Positions 38,591 to 48,027 of a DNA stretch of 64,000 nucleotides are shown here, piece after piece. This DNA is from Brachyspira suanatina. GTDB taxonomy: Bacteria > Spirochaetota > Brachyspiria > Brachyspirales > Brachyspiraceae. The position numbers and the translations under genes are program-made. The notes beneath the pieces were generated by a model, which searched no databases, was not told the origin of the DNA, and worked only from the letters and a program-made list of their open reading frames with translations. Positions within the stretch are counted from its first letter, which is position 1. Each line of letters begins with the position of its first letter. Where the stretch lies: the NCBI RefSeq assembly GCF_001049755.1, contig NZ_CVLB01000001.1, positions 2,002,995 to 2,066,994 on the forward strand, written 5' to 3'.

Positions 38591-38619
38591 TTGACTTTTT
38601 GTAAAAAATAATTTATTAT
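38591..38619 (+). promoter_or_regulatory. Promoter of the rpsF-ssb-rpsR operon
   Basis: TTGACT (38591-38596), a 17-base spacer and TATTAT (38614-38619) lie about 80 bases before the rpsF start. No other good promoter is visible in this gap. Confidence 0.65.
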
Positions 38620-38643
38620 ACTTTGATTAAAAATACATACTTC

Positions 38644-38675
38644 GCTTCTATGATAAGATAAAAATTCAGAGAAGC
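38644..38675 (+). promoter_or_regulatory. Leader hairpin upstream of rpsF
   Basis: GCTTCT (38644-38649) can pair with AGAAGC (38670-38675) just ahead of the ribosome site AAGGAG. Many bacteria autoregulate rpsF-rpsR operons through a leader RNA bound by S6:S18. The known CCG-containing motif is not obvious here, so this is only a candidate. Confidence 0.35.
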
Positions 38676-38697
38676 TTTGTCCAAGGAGTTAAAAACA

Positions 38698-39048
38698 ATG
38701 AGAGAATATGAAATATTATTCGTAACAGAAATCAATGACGCTGTGCATCAAACTGCAAAAGATCATGTAAAAACTATTCTTCAAAACTATCATGCTGAAA
38801 TATTTAATGAAGCTGATTACGGCATTCATAATTTAAGCTACCCTATTCGTAAAGTAAATCAGGGTAAATTTTACTATTATCATTTTAGATGCGATGGAAA
38901 CAGCTTAGCAAGCATTGAAAAAGAATTACGTTATGAACTTAGCATATTAAGATTTATAATAGTTCGTTTAGATGAAATAATTCAGAAAAATAAAAAAGAA
39001 AACAATAAAGAAAATGTTAATAATGAAGAAGCTTCTAAAGAGGCTTAA
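38698..39048 (+). CDS. rpsF: 30S ribosomal protein S6
   Basis: S6 binds S18 on the platform of the small ribosomal subunit. From ATG 38698, placed nine bases after AAGGAG, the protein is 116 residues. It opens with MREYEILFV and carries the family pattern of strands and helices (RYELSILRFIIVRLDE). A short Lys/Asn/Glu-rich C-terminal tail is typical. The longer frame from 38677 overlaps the ribosome site. It is the first gene of rpsF-ssb-rpsR, the common bacterial order; rplI does not follow. Confidence 0.95.
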   Translation: MREYEILFVTEINDAVHQTAKDHVKTILQNYHAEIFNEADYGIHNLSYPIRKVNQGKFYYYHFRCDGNSLASIEKELRYELSILRFIIVRLDEIIQKNKKENNKENVNNEEASKEA

Positions 39049-39059
39049 GCAGGTTTATT

Positions 39060-39491
39060 ATGGCAACAGATTTTAACAGTGTAACTTTAATAGGAAGACT
39101 TACAGCAGATCCTGTATCTAAATATTTACCTAGCGGAAGTGCTGTTGTAGAGTTTTCTATAGCAAATAACTACTATGTAAGCAGCAAAAATACTACTGAA
39201 GTTAATTATTTTGATGTAGTAGCTTTTGGAAAAATGGCTGAAACTGTAAGCAAATACCTTACAAAAGGTAAACAAGTTGCTATAATGGGTACTTTAAGAC
39301 AAGAAAGATGGCAGGATAAAGATACTAATGCTGCAAGATCCAAAGTAAGAATCATTATGCAGTCTATGCAGATGCTTGGTGCTTCTTCTGTAAACGCTGC
39401 TGCTAGTATGGATACAGCATATTCACCTTCTGCTTCTGCTGGAAGTGTTGATTTAGGCAGTTTTGAAGATGATGATGAAGTGCCATTTTAA
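39060..39491 (+). CDS. ssb: Single-stranded DNA-binding protein
   Basis: This 143-residue SSB has an N-terminal OB fold (NSVTLIGRLTADP, VEFSIANN, FDVVAFGKMAETVSKYL). A flexible Ser/Ala linker leads to the acidic tip DDDEVPF that recruits replication and repair partners. It coats single-stranded DNA during replication and repair. It is 11 bases after rpsF and 36 before rpsR. AGGTTTATT precedes the ATG. Confidence 0.95.
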   Translation: MATDFNSVTLIGRLTADPVSKYLPSGSAVVEFSIANNYYVSSKNTTEVNYFDVVAFGKMAETVSKYLTKGKQVAIMGTLRQERWQDKDTNAARSKVRIIMQSMQMLGASSVNAAASMDTAYSPSASAGSVDLGSFEDDDEVPF

Positions 39492-39527
39492 TGATTGATA
39501 ACAAGTATAATTTTTTAGGAGAAAACA

Positions 39528-39866
39528 ATGGAATTAGAAAATACAGAAAATATAGAAAATAATAATAATAATAATGAAGAAGAAGTAAAAGCTAAAGGTG
39601 AAAAAAAGCCTCATTTCAATAAAGAAATTAATGAAAAAGACGGAAGAAAAAAATTCTTCAAGAAAAAAGTATGCTACTTCTGCAAAAACAATATTGATGT
39701 TTTAGATTATAAAGATATTAAATTATTAAAAAGATACGTTAAAGACAGCGGTAAAATCATACCTAAACGTTTAAACGGTACTTGCTCTAAACATCAAAGA
39801 TTAGTTACTAAAGCTATTAAAAGAGCTAGAAATATAGCACTTTTACCTTATGAAACTAGATATTAA
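39528..39866 (+). CDS. rpsR: 30S ribosomal protein S18
   Basis: This 112-residue S18 has a conserved core from about residue 45 (CYFCKNNIDVLDYKD, LLKRYVKDSGKIIPKR, CSKHQRLVTKAIKRAR, ALLPY). The core keeps a CxxC and a C-x2-H that could bind zinc. The first 40 or so residues are an Asn/Glu-rich then Lys-rich extension that standard S18 lacks, explaining the extra length over the usual 75-80. AGGAG supports the start. It is the last gene of the operon and is followed by a strong terminator. Confidence 0.95.
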   Translation: MELENTENIENNNNNNEEEVKAKGEKKPHFNKEINEKDGRKKFFKKKVCYFCKNNIDVLDYKDIKLLKRYVKDSGKIIPKRLNGTCSKHQRLVTKAIKRARNIALLPYETRY

Positions 39867-39889
39867 TTTATAAACAATTAAGAATATTA

Positions 39890-39928
39890 ACAGCCGTTAT
39901 AATATAAATTATAGCGGCTGTTTTTTTA
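39890..39928 (+). terminator. Terminator of rpsF-ssb-rpsR
   Basis: A 14-bp stem (ACAGCCGTTATAAT with its complement at 39908-39921, one wobble pair) has a very short loop. A run of seven T follows. Confidence 0.92.
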
Positions 39929-40028
39929 TTTTAAATTTCATAAAATACATATATACTGTATTTACTAAAATAAAATATATTTGTTATATTTAACGAAGAA
40001 AACTAAATATGATAAAAAAGGATAATTG

Positions 40029-41765
40029 ATGAATATAAGATTATTAAGGTATATAATAATTACAATTTTTATTGCAGCATATATTTCGCTTGCTCAAAAT
40101 AATAATTTACTCAATTTAAACCAATTTGATTCATTAAATAAAAATCCTGAAATTAATTTTACTTTAGAAACTAATAATAACAAATTAACAGTAAAAGCAA
40201 TAATACCAAATAATTATTATGCATATTTAGAATCAAGCATAGCAAATAAAATTTTATTCTTTGCAGACAATAAAGAAATAAATACAACTTATCCTAAAGG
40301 TGAAAAATATCATGATGATACTATAATAAAAGGCGAACAAGAGTTTATATTAAATAACATTGATATAAATAAAATCAACTTTATAAAAACAACTTATCAA
40401 TTATGCTCAGCAAAAGACAATGTATGTTTGCAGCCTCAAAGTAAAGTAATATATGGAGAAGAAATTGATATACTAAATACTAATATAACAGATGAAAAAC
40501 CAGAGAATGCTACTTCTATAGAAAACTATATAAAAGGAAGCGATAATATATTTATAACTTTAATTTTAATATTTGCAGCGGGACTTGCTTCTGTGCTTTT
40601 GCCTTGTACCTATCCCCTACTATCAATTACAGTGTCTATTTTAGGAACCACAACAGACGAAAAAAACAATAAAAAATCAAGCGTATTAGCTTCGCTTTTA
40701 TTTGCATTGGGTGTAATAACAACATACACTCTTTTGGGTGCTGTAGTTTCTGTGGCTGGATTTGCTTTTCATAAAACAATTCTATTTGGAAGTATTGGAT
40801 ATAATCCTATTGTTTTAACTATATTAGTATTATTATTTTTATACTTTACATTTTCAATGGCAGGATTTTATGAGATTAAAGCTCCTTCATTTTTACAGTC
40901 TGCCAAAACAAATGCATACAGTAAAAAAAATCAATCAATATTCCATAAATATATAATGGGACTTCTTGCTGGAATAGTTGCTACTCCTTGTGCTGCTCCT
41001 ATAATAGCGGTTATATTAGAAATAGGTTTTCTTAATCCTGTGTTCGCCACTCTATACATGGCTGTTTATGCTTTGGGTTTCGCTTCTGTATTATTCATTC
41101 TTGGTACATTTGCTTCAATACTTACAAAAATGCCTAAGGCTGGAACTTGGATGGTATATGTTAAATATATTTTCACTTTCCTAATGATGATAATAAGTTT
41201 CTATTATGCTAATATACTTTACGGCGTAATTGGATTTAATAAAATAAGTTATATACTTGCTTCAGCTACAATATTAGTATTTGCAGTATTAGTTTACATA
41301 ATAAAAAACAAATCTGCTATGTTAAGTGCATTAGAGATAAAAATATTTGTTTCTGTAGTAATTATATCAATAGCTTTAGGATCAACTTACGGATTCATAA
41401 AACAAAAGAATGAAGTTTCAAATCATATAACATACAGTGAAGCATTAGAGCTTTCAAAACAAAACAACAAACCGATACTAATAGATTTCTCTGCTGTTTG
41501 GTGTGCGAATTGTTATGAGCTTAAAGAGAAAGTATTCGTAAATGAAGAACTAAAAAAAATCATAGATGATAATTTAATTTTTACTGAAGTTGATGTTGAT
41601 AAATACAAAAATATTTCTGATGAGTATAATGTTAAATGGCTTCCTTGGATAATAGTAATTGACAGCGACAAGAACATATTATACACAAAGAATTCATTTT
41701 CAAGTTTCGATGACAAAATGGCTTTGAGTATAAAAGAAGAGTTAGAGAAAGTAATTAATAAATAA
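40029..41765 (+). CDS. dsbD: Thiol:disulfide interchange protein DsbD
   Basis: DsbD passes electrons from cytoplasmic thioredoxin across the inner membrane to periplasmic thiol proteins. The 578 residues show a signal segment, a periplasmic alpha domain with a Cys pair (LCSAKDNVCLQ), a membrane domain (about 175-455) with the two redox cysteines in LLPCTYPL and ATPCAAPI, and a C-terminal thioredoxin domain with WCANC. All three redox centres are therefore present. The start at ATG 40029 follows AAAAGGAT. It is monocistronic and is followed by repeat copy 3. Confidence 0.94.
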   Translation: MNIRLLRYIIITIFIAAYISLAQNNNLLNLNQFDSLNKNPEINFTLETNNNKLTVKAIIPNNYYAYLESSIANKILFFADNKEINTTYPKGEKYHDDTIIKGEQEFILNNIDINKINFIKTTYQLCSAKDNVCLQPQSKVIYGEEIDILNTNITDEKPENATSIENYIKGSDNIFITLILIFAAGLASVLLPCTYPLLSITVSILGTTTDEKNNKKSSVLASLLFALGVITTYTLLGAVVSVAGFAFHKTILFGSIGYNPIVLTILVLLFLYFTFSMAGFYEIKAPSFLQSAKTNAYSKKNQSIFHKYIMGLLAGIVATPCAAPIIAVILEIGFLNPVFATLYMAVYALGFASVLFILGTFASILTKMPKAGTWMVYVKYIFTFLMMIISFYYANILYGVIGFNKISYILASATILVFAVLVYIIKNKSAMLSALEIKIFVSVVIISIALGSTYGFIKQKNEVSNHITYSEALELSKQNNKPILIDFSAVWCANCYELKEKVFVNEELKKIIDDNLIFTEVDVDKYKNISDEYNVKWLPWIIVIDSDKNILYTKNSFSSFDDKMALSIKEELEKVINK

Positions 41766-41770
41766 ATTTT

Positions 41771-42010
41771 ATATATATATCTTAAAAACTATATATTGTC
41801 AAAAATAAATTTATTAAATTTAAAATATTTGCAAGGCTTTGCCCTTACGAAGTACACAGCGTGCAGCACCCCAGTTCTTTTATTGGTATAAAAGAACCTA
41901 TATCCTTGACAAGCTCGGATACGCTTCGCGAACAACTGCATTTAATGAAGTATACATCTCGAAGCGGCCTATCGAGAAAAACCAAAAGCCTTTACATCAA
42001 GTAGGATAAC
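41771..42010 (+). repeat. Intergenic modular repeat, copy 3
   Basis: The left end matches copy 2 (TTTAAATTTAAAATATTTGC then AGGCTTTGCCC). The module ACCTATATCCTTGACAAGCTC (less one base each way in other copies) lies at 41891-41933 in the same orientation as copy 2. The right half is different and has no promoter-like end. It separates dsbD from the broken KAP NTPase gene. The remaining bases to 42104 hold nothing recognisable. Confidence 0.7.
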
Positions 42011-42104
42011 CCAAACATTCTGGTAATATACAAAAATACTAACCCGAATTTATATTGAATATAGAACGCAGTCTAAAGCCTTTTAATCTGAAATAATAAC
42101 ATAG

Positions 42105-44136
42105 TTAAATATCTGAATTAATATAATTAATATTATTATAAAATCTTATTCTTTCTCTTAATTCCTTTACTCTATTCAATAAATATTTATCATATGTTAC
42201 TATACTATCTAAAAATGGTATTAAATTATTTACCATATCTTTTAATTCTTTAGCATTATAATCATATATTTTATATTCTTGAAAAGCATTATAAATAATA
42301 GTTTCTGAATTCAAAAAAAACAAAAATATTCTTATTGAAAAAACATCTTTTGGAATAAGTTTTAAATTTTGAGATAAGAATAACAAATGTACTATTGCAT
42401 AATTATATTGTCCAAAGTCAGAAAAAAAATAATATTTGTTATGATTATTAAAATTTTCTAAAACATTATAGAATTCTCCTGGAACTTCTTTTATTTTCTT
42501 TTCATACAAATTATTTAATAATTTTCTTTCATAATTTATTAAAACATCATTATTATTACGGGATATAATATCATTACGAGATAGAAAATGGAAAAAATTA
42601 TTATGCTCATATTCATTTTTTATAAGAAAAATACCATTAACATCTACCTTGTTCCAATAATTATATAATGCATTTTTTAAAATTTCTAAATATCTATATT
42701 TATTATCATCAATTATATCATAATAATAAAAATAAACTTTAGAATATATATCGAAACAATCTGAATCCATAAAATTATCAATTTCTTTTTCTATAATATT
42801 AAAAACAATATCTATATTTTCTTTGATAATTTCAGAATTTTCATAGCCTTCACTAATTATTTTATAAGATTTTAAATATTTTTTATTTAAATAAATATGA
42901 TTTTTATATTCTAAAAACAATTCTTTATAATTTAATATTCCGCATTCTATATATTTATAAAAATAATATAAAATATATTTTTTTGTTTCATTTCTTATAA
43001 CATACTGTTTTTCTATATTTGAAATTAATTCTTTAAATTTAGAGAAATATTCTTGGTTAATATTATTATTTATATTTTGGTTTTTCTCTGTTTTCATCTT
43101 CATAGAACCTTTTTCTATAGCATTTTTTATTATTATTTCAGTAATAATTTCTGAATGATATTTATCATATTCTTCTTTACTTATAAAAACATTATTATTT
43201 ATTATATTTTTATCATATACTATTAGAACAATTGCAAATATTTTTAATATTTCTAAAAATAATTCTTCATTATTCCTTAATTTATATTCTTCTTCCTCTA
43301 TAAATCTATTTATTTCATTAAAAAAATATTTTGACATATCAAAGAATTTTTTAAAAGTCCTTATATTATAACATTCCATTTCCATAAATATATTAATAAT
43401 ATTAGGTATGCATTGCTTATAAAAAAATTATTACTAATATAATAATTTTCTATGTCTTTATCATCTATTAAATTTTTTATTATATATATTTCTAAAAATA
43501 ATTTAAAATTATTTTTATCTATGCTGTGTAATTTTATAGTATGTCTTATAATCTTTTCTTTTATTTTATTATATTCTTCATTATTAATTAATACTTCTTC
43601 ATTACAAATCAATAAGACTTTTACATTATTTGATACAAAACTATCATAAATAGAATATAGTAAATCTTCTATATTTATTTTTTTAGATATCTTTCTAAAT
43701 CATCGATAACAATTAATGTATTTTGAAAATTATCAATTTCCTTATATATATCTTTACCTATATTAAAAATAGAAGATAAAACACTATTTATTAAATTAAC
43801 TTTAAAAGCTTTTAATGTTTCAAGTAATGCTTTACCTCCATTATTAGCTATAGTTTTTATAATATTTAACTTATTATTTGATGAATTACCTAATATTTTT
43901 AATAAAAACAAGTCATTAATTATTTCTTCTACATTAGATTTCCCAGCAACAGAAATATATAATGGTTCATTAAATTTTAATTCCTCTTTTATGTATCCCA
44001 AATAATTTTTTACATAATATGTTTTACCAGTTCCCCACTCACCTGTGAGCATTATCCCATAGTCTGTATTTTCTTCAGCTAAATAATTTTTTATTGTGTT
44101 TTCTATATCTTTAAAATAGTTATTTTCATTAGACAT
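42105..44136 (-). pseudogene. KAP-family P-loop NTPase gene with two frameshifts
   Basis: Three frames join into one protein of about 675 residues. Part 1 (from ATG 44136, after GAGGGTG) has Walker A GEWGTGKT and Walker B LIVIDDLERY, as in KAP NTPases, and stops at 43675. One missing base near 43690 (AGATATC for a likely AGATTATC) moves the frame to KKINIEDLLYSIYDSF and on to VLLICNEEV. A second missing T, in the T7 run near 43425, moves it to QCIPNIINIFMEMECYN, which continues to 42105. KAP proteins include PifA, which blocks phage growth. The gene is either decayed or mis-sequenced. Its neighbours on both sides are repeat copies. Confidence 0.8.
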
Positions 44137-44218
44137 TTGATTCACCCTCATAAACTTATAACCAACTATATACACCCTAAAATATAAACAAGGGCTAAAA
44201 GTCCGCATCATAAACTTA

Positions 44219-44660
44219 ATAAAAATTTTTTGGTTCTTTTTCTTATTACAAATAAAAATTGTTCGCTTTAAGGCCTGTCAAGTAAACCTGCCAGACGCTC
44301 ACAATTTTCATTAAAAAGAAATGGTTTTTCGCGTAGCGTGTCCGAGCAAAGCGAGGACATAAGGTACTTTTTTTACTAAACAAAAAAGTACACAAAAACG
44401 GTTTGCCTTCTTTCCAAAGAACTAACCTTCAATAATATTTTTATTTTATTAATTGTTTAAATTATAAATAAAACCCTTAAATTATCAACCCACTATATAT
44501 CCCCTAATTAGGTAAACAAATACTAATAGACAGCATTATAAATTTAATATGAGTTAGTCAAACTAGATGTGCATCGACAAAGTTCCGCTATGATGTCGTA
44601 ATATATGATAGCAAAAAGAACAACATAAAAATTGACAATTTAAAAATATATTAGTATAAT
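44219..44660 (+). repeat. Intergenic modular repeat, copy 4 (rearranged)
   Basis: This copy is a mosaic. It has TTTGGTTCTTTTT, then the module TTCGCGTAGCGTGTCCGAGC (44326-44370), which is the reverse complement of the module in copies 2 and 3. It ends with AAAAAGAACAACATAAAAATT and a consensus promoter, as in copy 2. It covers most of the 496 bases between the KAP pseudogene and the lipoprotein at 44708. No gene was seen in the stretch. Confidence 0.7.
44632..44660 (+). promoter_or_regulatory. Consensus promoter at the end of repeat copy 4
   Basis: A perfect TTGACA (44632-44637), a 17-base spacer and a perfect TATAAT (44655-44660) are present. The predicted start lies about 40 bases before the ATG of the lipoprotein at 44708, with no other candidate between. 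The sequence matches the right end of repeat copies 1 and 2. Confidence 0.8.
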
Positions 44661-44707
44661 GCCTAAAATATTTTAAATACAGTCTGTAAAAAGTTAAAGG
44701 AAAGTTT

Positions 44708-46288
44708 ATGAAAAAAATTATATTAATGTCAGCTTTAAGCATTCTAATAAGCTGCAATAATAACAAATCTAATAATACACAAAACAATACAACAGCAAAC
44801 ATAACAATCACTAACAATATCACCCAAAATACAAATCAAATTATAAGTCAGCAAATAACTCCAGCAAGAAAGAAAAAAATAGAATTAAAAAATATATATC
44901 CTATCAAACCATATACAGAAGCAGAAATTGATGAGATATTATACAAAACTATTGACTCAGAATTAGCAGATTATGGAATATCCGATAATTCAAAAAAAGA
45001 AAGAAGAGAAGAAGAAAAACAAAGAATGCAGAATATTAAAGATTTACTTTTGGAAGGTATAAATAGCGAAGATGAAGATGGAAACAGTATATTGACTTTA
45101 ATGCAGAAACTTGATTATAGAAATTATGCTTATAATAATTTAGTTATATGGCTTGTTGAACATGGCATTAGTTTAGATGATACTGAAATACTAAATTATA
45201 ATTATACTGATGAGATTATAGATTATTTATTAGATAGCGGAGTTAATTTTGATTATAAAACAGTACAGGATAAAATTAACTCAGAAAATAATAATTATAA
45301 TTTAATATCAAAATTAATTAGAAAATTAGAATCTGCAGGTTATTATTTTTCTGATATAGATTATAAATTACAAAGCGACTTATTATTTCAGTCTATTTCA
45401 GCTGATAATTTGGATTTAGTAATATTATTTTTAAAACTTGGTGCTGATATCAATTCCATAAACAGAATGAGTGATGGTTATGTTGGAACTCCTTTAATGT
45501 ATAGTGCCTATTATGAAAAGTATGATATTATGGATTATTTAAAAGAGAACAATGCTGATATTACTATTCACTGCTTTCAAGATACAGAAGAATTAGAAAG
45601 TATTCATACTGATGATCCTCATATATCTTTTGTATTGATGGAAAATTTTCCTGTTTTAAGTCCTACAAATTTAATTAATACTGTTATCACTGGAAATAAT
45701 AATGAAGATTTGATGATAAGAATATTAAATAAAATATCTCAAACTTTTAAATTTGCAGATACCAGCTATATTTATTCGCCTGCCTCACAAACTGAATTTA
45801 CAAATAATAATGAAAAATATATTTTAATACAAAGTCATATATTAAATGAAGAATATGTAGAAAATCTTATATCAATGGAAAAATATGTATATGATTTTGA
45901 AGTAAATGATAAATATTTTAATTATGTAACTATATGGAAAAGAGATAAAAACGATGAAAATAAAGCACAATTTATAACAGGTTTTTATCCAATGCCAAAT
46001 GGTGACTACTCACAAACTTATGATATTGCTTCATCAGGAAATTACGTTACAATAGAAGCAATAGATGATGGAGTATATTATTATACATTCATAATAGAAA
46101 ATAATGATTTTTATTTAGATAAATTTTCTTTTTCTAAGTATAATATATCAGATATGAAACAACAAAAAGAAGAACATTATTATAATTACAAAACAGATGC
46201 CTCTAAATTTAATAACACAAGCAGAATAAAAGCTATTGATTTAGAAAGAAGTTTCTTTACTAAGTTAATAGAAGAATATAATAAATAA
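44708..46288 (+). CDS. Lipoprotein with ankyrin-like repeats
   Basis: This 526-residue protein has a lipoprotein signal (LSILISCNN) followed by an Asn/Thr-rich linker. Ankyrin-like units appear between about residues 110 and 300 (LLLEGINSEDEDGNSILTL, VEHGISLDDTEILN, LLDSGVNFDYKT, FLKLGADINSIN, GTPLMYSAYYEKYDIM). The C-terminal half from about 330 is a mixed beta region without a name I know. Ankyrin repeats bind proteins, so a surface or periplasmic binding role is likely; the partner is unknown. AAAGGAAAG supports the start. Its promoter appears to come from the adjacent repeat. Confidence 0.78.
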   Translation: MKKIILMSALSILISCNNNKSNNTQNNTTANITITNNITQNTNQIISQQITPARKKKIELKNIYPIKPYTEAEIDEILYKTIDSELADYGISDNSKKERREEEKQRMQNIKDLLLEGINSEDEDGNSILTLMQKLDYRNYAYNNLVIWLVEHGISLDDTEILNYNYTDEIIDYLLDSGVNFDYKTVQDKINSENNNYNLISKLIRKLESAGYYFSDIDYKLQSDLLFQSISADNLDLVILFLKLGADINSINRMSDGYVGTPLMYSAYYEKYDIMDYLKENNADITIHCFQDTEELESIHTDDPHISFVLMENFPVLSPTNLINTVITGNNNEDLMIRILNKISQTFKFADTSYIYSPASQTEFTNNNEKYILIQSHILNEEYVENLISMEKYVYDFEVNDKYFNYVTIWKRDKNDENKAQFITGFYPMPNGDYSQTYDIASSGNYVTIEAIDDGVYYYTFIIENNDFYLDKFSFSKYNISDMKQQKEEHYYNYKTDASKFNNTSRIKAIDLERSFFTKLIEEYNK

Positions 46289-46296
46289 AAAATAAT

Positions 46297-46334
46297 AAAG
46301 GGCTTTAAGTCAATAAAAAACTCAAAGCCCTTTA
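46297..46334. terminator. Bidirectional terminator between the ankyrin lipoprotein and rpiB
   Basis: AAAGGGCTTT (46297-46306) pairs perfectly with AAAGCCCTTT (46324-46333). The stem has AT-rich flanks on both sides and serves two convergent genes. Confidence 0.8.
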
Positions 46335-46358
46335 TATTAAAATAAATTATAGTTTAAA

Positions 46359-46808
46359 TTAAATTTCCTCGCCGTTCTCTATTTTCATAATAAGACCAAC
46401 TCTTTTAGCATGTCTTCCGCCTTCAAACTCAGCATCAAGCCATTCTTTAACTATCATCTTAGCCAAATCAACGCCAACTACCCTAGCACCAAAAGCTATT
46501 ATGTTAGAATTATTATGCAGTTTAGAAAGCTTAGCAGAATAAGGCTCACTGCAAACAGCAGCTCTTATACCTTTTACTTTATTAGCAGCAAGTGAAATAC
46601 CTATACCTGTGCCGCATATTAAAACGCCGCCTTCATATCTTCCGCTTGCAACTTCTTCAGCAACTTTCTTCCCATATATAGGATAATCAACACTTTCTGT
46701 ACTATGAGTGCCAAAATCAGTAACATTATGTCCTAATTCCTCTAAATATTTTATTATCTCTTTTTTTAATTCGATAGCTGAATGATCACAGCCTATAGCA
46801 ATTTTCAT
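46359..46808 (-). CDS. rpiB: Ribose-5-phosphate isomerase B
   Basis: RpiB interconverts ribose 5-phosphate and ribulose 5-phosphate in the pentose phosphate pathway. The 149 residues match the family. Signatures are GCDHSAIELK at the N-terminus, DFGTHS, and the active-site region GVLICGTGIGISLAANK with the catalytic cysteine. KAGE-type RpiB/LacA proteins overlap in sequence, but this one stands alone rather than as a LacA/LacB pair, favouring RpiB. AAAAGGAAA precedes the ATG. It is 68 bases downstream of the thioesterase gene and may share its transcript. Confidence 0.94.
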   Translation of the reverse strand: MKIAIGCDHSAIELKKEIIKYLEELGHNVTDFGTHSTESVDYPIYGKKVAEEVASGRYEGGVLICGTGIGISLAANKVKGIRAAVCSEPYSAKLSKLHNNSNIIAFGARVVGVDLAKMIVKEWLDAEFEGGRHAKRVGLIMKIENGEEI

Positions 46809-46876
46809 AGTTTTTATTTCCTTTTTTTATTATTTTTATTATTAAAATCAATTTATATAAAACTGACTAAAATTAA

Positions 46877-47584
46877 TTATAAACTATAAGAGAACTCTAG
46901 TATAGCATAAGTCTTATTGTCTTCGCTGTCAAACTTTAATAAAACTTTATCATCAATTACAGCTTTCTTTACAATTATAGTATCTCCCAATGCAGCAGGT
47001 ACTCTATATTCAATCCTTATTCTTTTATAATAATCATCAACATAATCTATTGCCATATCAATATATCTTGCATTATTCACATGATTATTATCATCTATAA
47101 AATATTTTTTTACTTTAAATCTGTCAACTTCTTTTAATAAATTATTGTCAACTTTTATTTTTCTAGGTAAATAATTCATTTCCTGCTTCTCATCAAATTT
47201 GAAATTTTCTATAAATGATGAAGGTACTCTAATTAAATTACCATTAGATAAATCTACAAATCCTCCTATAGCATAGCAAATAGCAAGTTCATTATAATTT
47301 TCATCATATATTACTGTATTTCTATAACCATAAGCCTCATTACATTCATATACATAAGTTCTTACTATAACTTTATCGCTATACTTTGGAAGTTTATATA
47401 TATCAACTTGCCTAGATACCAAAAACATACTTACATTATTTTCATTAAAATATTTTGTAAGATCTTCTTCCGAATCTAATTGAAAAAAAGAACAGTCTTG
47501 CATAAGATCAAATATTGATGATGTTTTTAAAAGCCCGTCTTTATCAATCTGACTCGTCCCCACAATTGTTTTCATTTCATACAT
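46877..47584 (-). CDS. Acyl-ACP thioesterase
   Basis: This 235-residue protein has two hotdog halves. The N-terminal half starts with SQIDKDGLLKTSSIFDLMQD. The C-terminal half carries DDNNHVNNARYIDMAIDYV, the DxNxHVNNxxY pattern of FatA-type acyl-ACP thioesterases and related acyl-CoA hydrolases. It should release free fatty acids from acyl-carrier protein in the cytoplasm. Chain length cannot be read. AAAGG eight bases upstream supports the start at 47584. Confidence 0.87.
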   Translation of the reverse strand: MYEMKTIVGTSQIDKDGLLKTSSIFDLMQDCSFFQLDSEEDLTKYFNENNVSMFLVSRQVDIYKLPKYSDKVIVRTYVYECNEAYGYRNTVIYDENYNELAICYAIGGFVDLSNGNLIRVPSSFIENFKFDEKQEMNYLPRKIKVDNNLLKEVDRFKVKKYFIDDNNHVNNARYIDMAIDYVDDYYKRIRIEYRVPAALGDTIIVKKAVIDDKVLLKFDSEDNKTYAILEFSYSL

Positions 47585-47684
47585 AAATAATACCTTTCTT
47601 AAATTTAATTAATATAATTTAAATATTATAATACTAAAATTATAATTGTCAAAGCTATTAAATCATGACAATTTCATATATATA

Positions 47685-47763
47685 GCACGGTTAGCTGATT
47701 TCTTATATAATGAAAATTCTATTATTTAATACATTATTTTATATATAAAAATTTAATCGTGCG
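47685..47763. repeat. 79-bp element with GCACG/CGTGC ends, copy 1
   Basis: It begins GCACGGTTAG and ends TTAATCGTGCG, so the ends are inverted repeats. The interior is AT-rich and includes TATATAATGAAAATTCTA. A second element of the same length and similar sequence is at 48028. There is no coding capacity. Confidence 0.65.
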
Positions 47764-47869
47764 TTGATAGTGCTTTAAATTTAAAAAACTCTAGGGTGGG
47801 CATCTATAATTCATATTTAAGTTATAAAAATAAATAAAATTATGAACTAAAAATAAATCATTAAATATT

Positions 47870-47925
47870 AAGGGTGGGGAGTGAAAGTAAAATTTAAAAT
47901 CTACTTACATACCCCGCCCTTTAGA
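47870..47925. repeat. G-rich/C-rich imperfect hairpin
   Basis: AAGGGTGGGG followed by AGTGAAAGTA can pair with TACTTACATACCCCGCCCTT, leaving a loop of about 12 bases and a few mismatches. No T run follows either way, so it is not a normal terminator. Confidence 0.55.
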
Positions 47926-48027
47926 TTCATAGATTTATTTTATATTTGAAATATATTTATCTTTATTAATTTACAAAGAAAAAAGAAAACCCGCCCAAGA
48001 TTTAGTTAGGCTAAATATTAAATTTAC

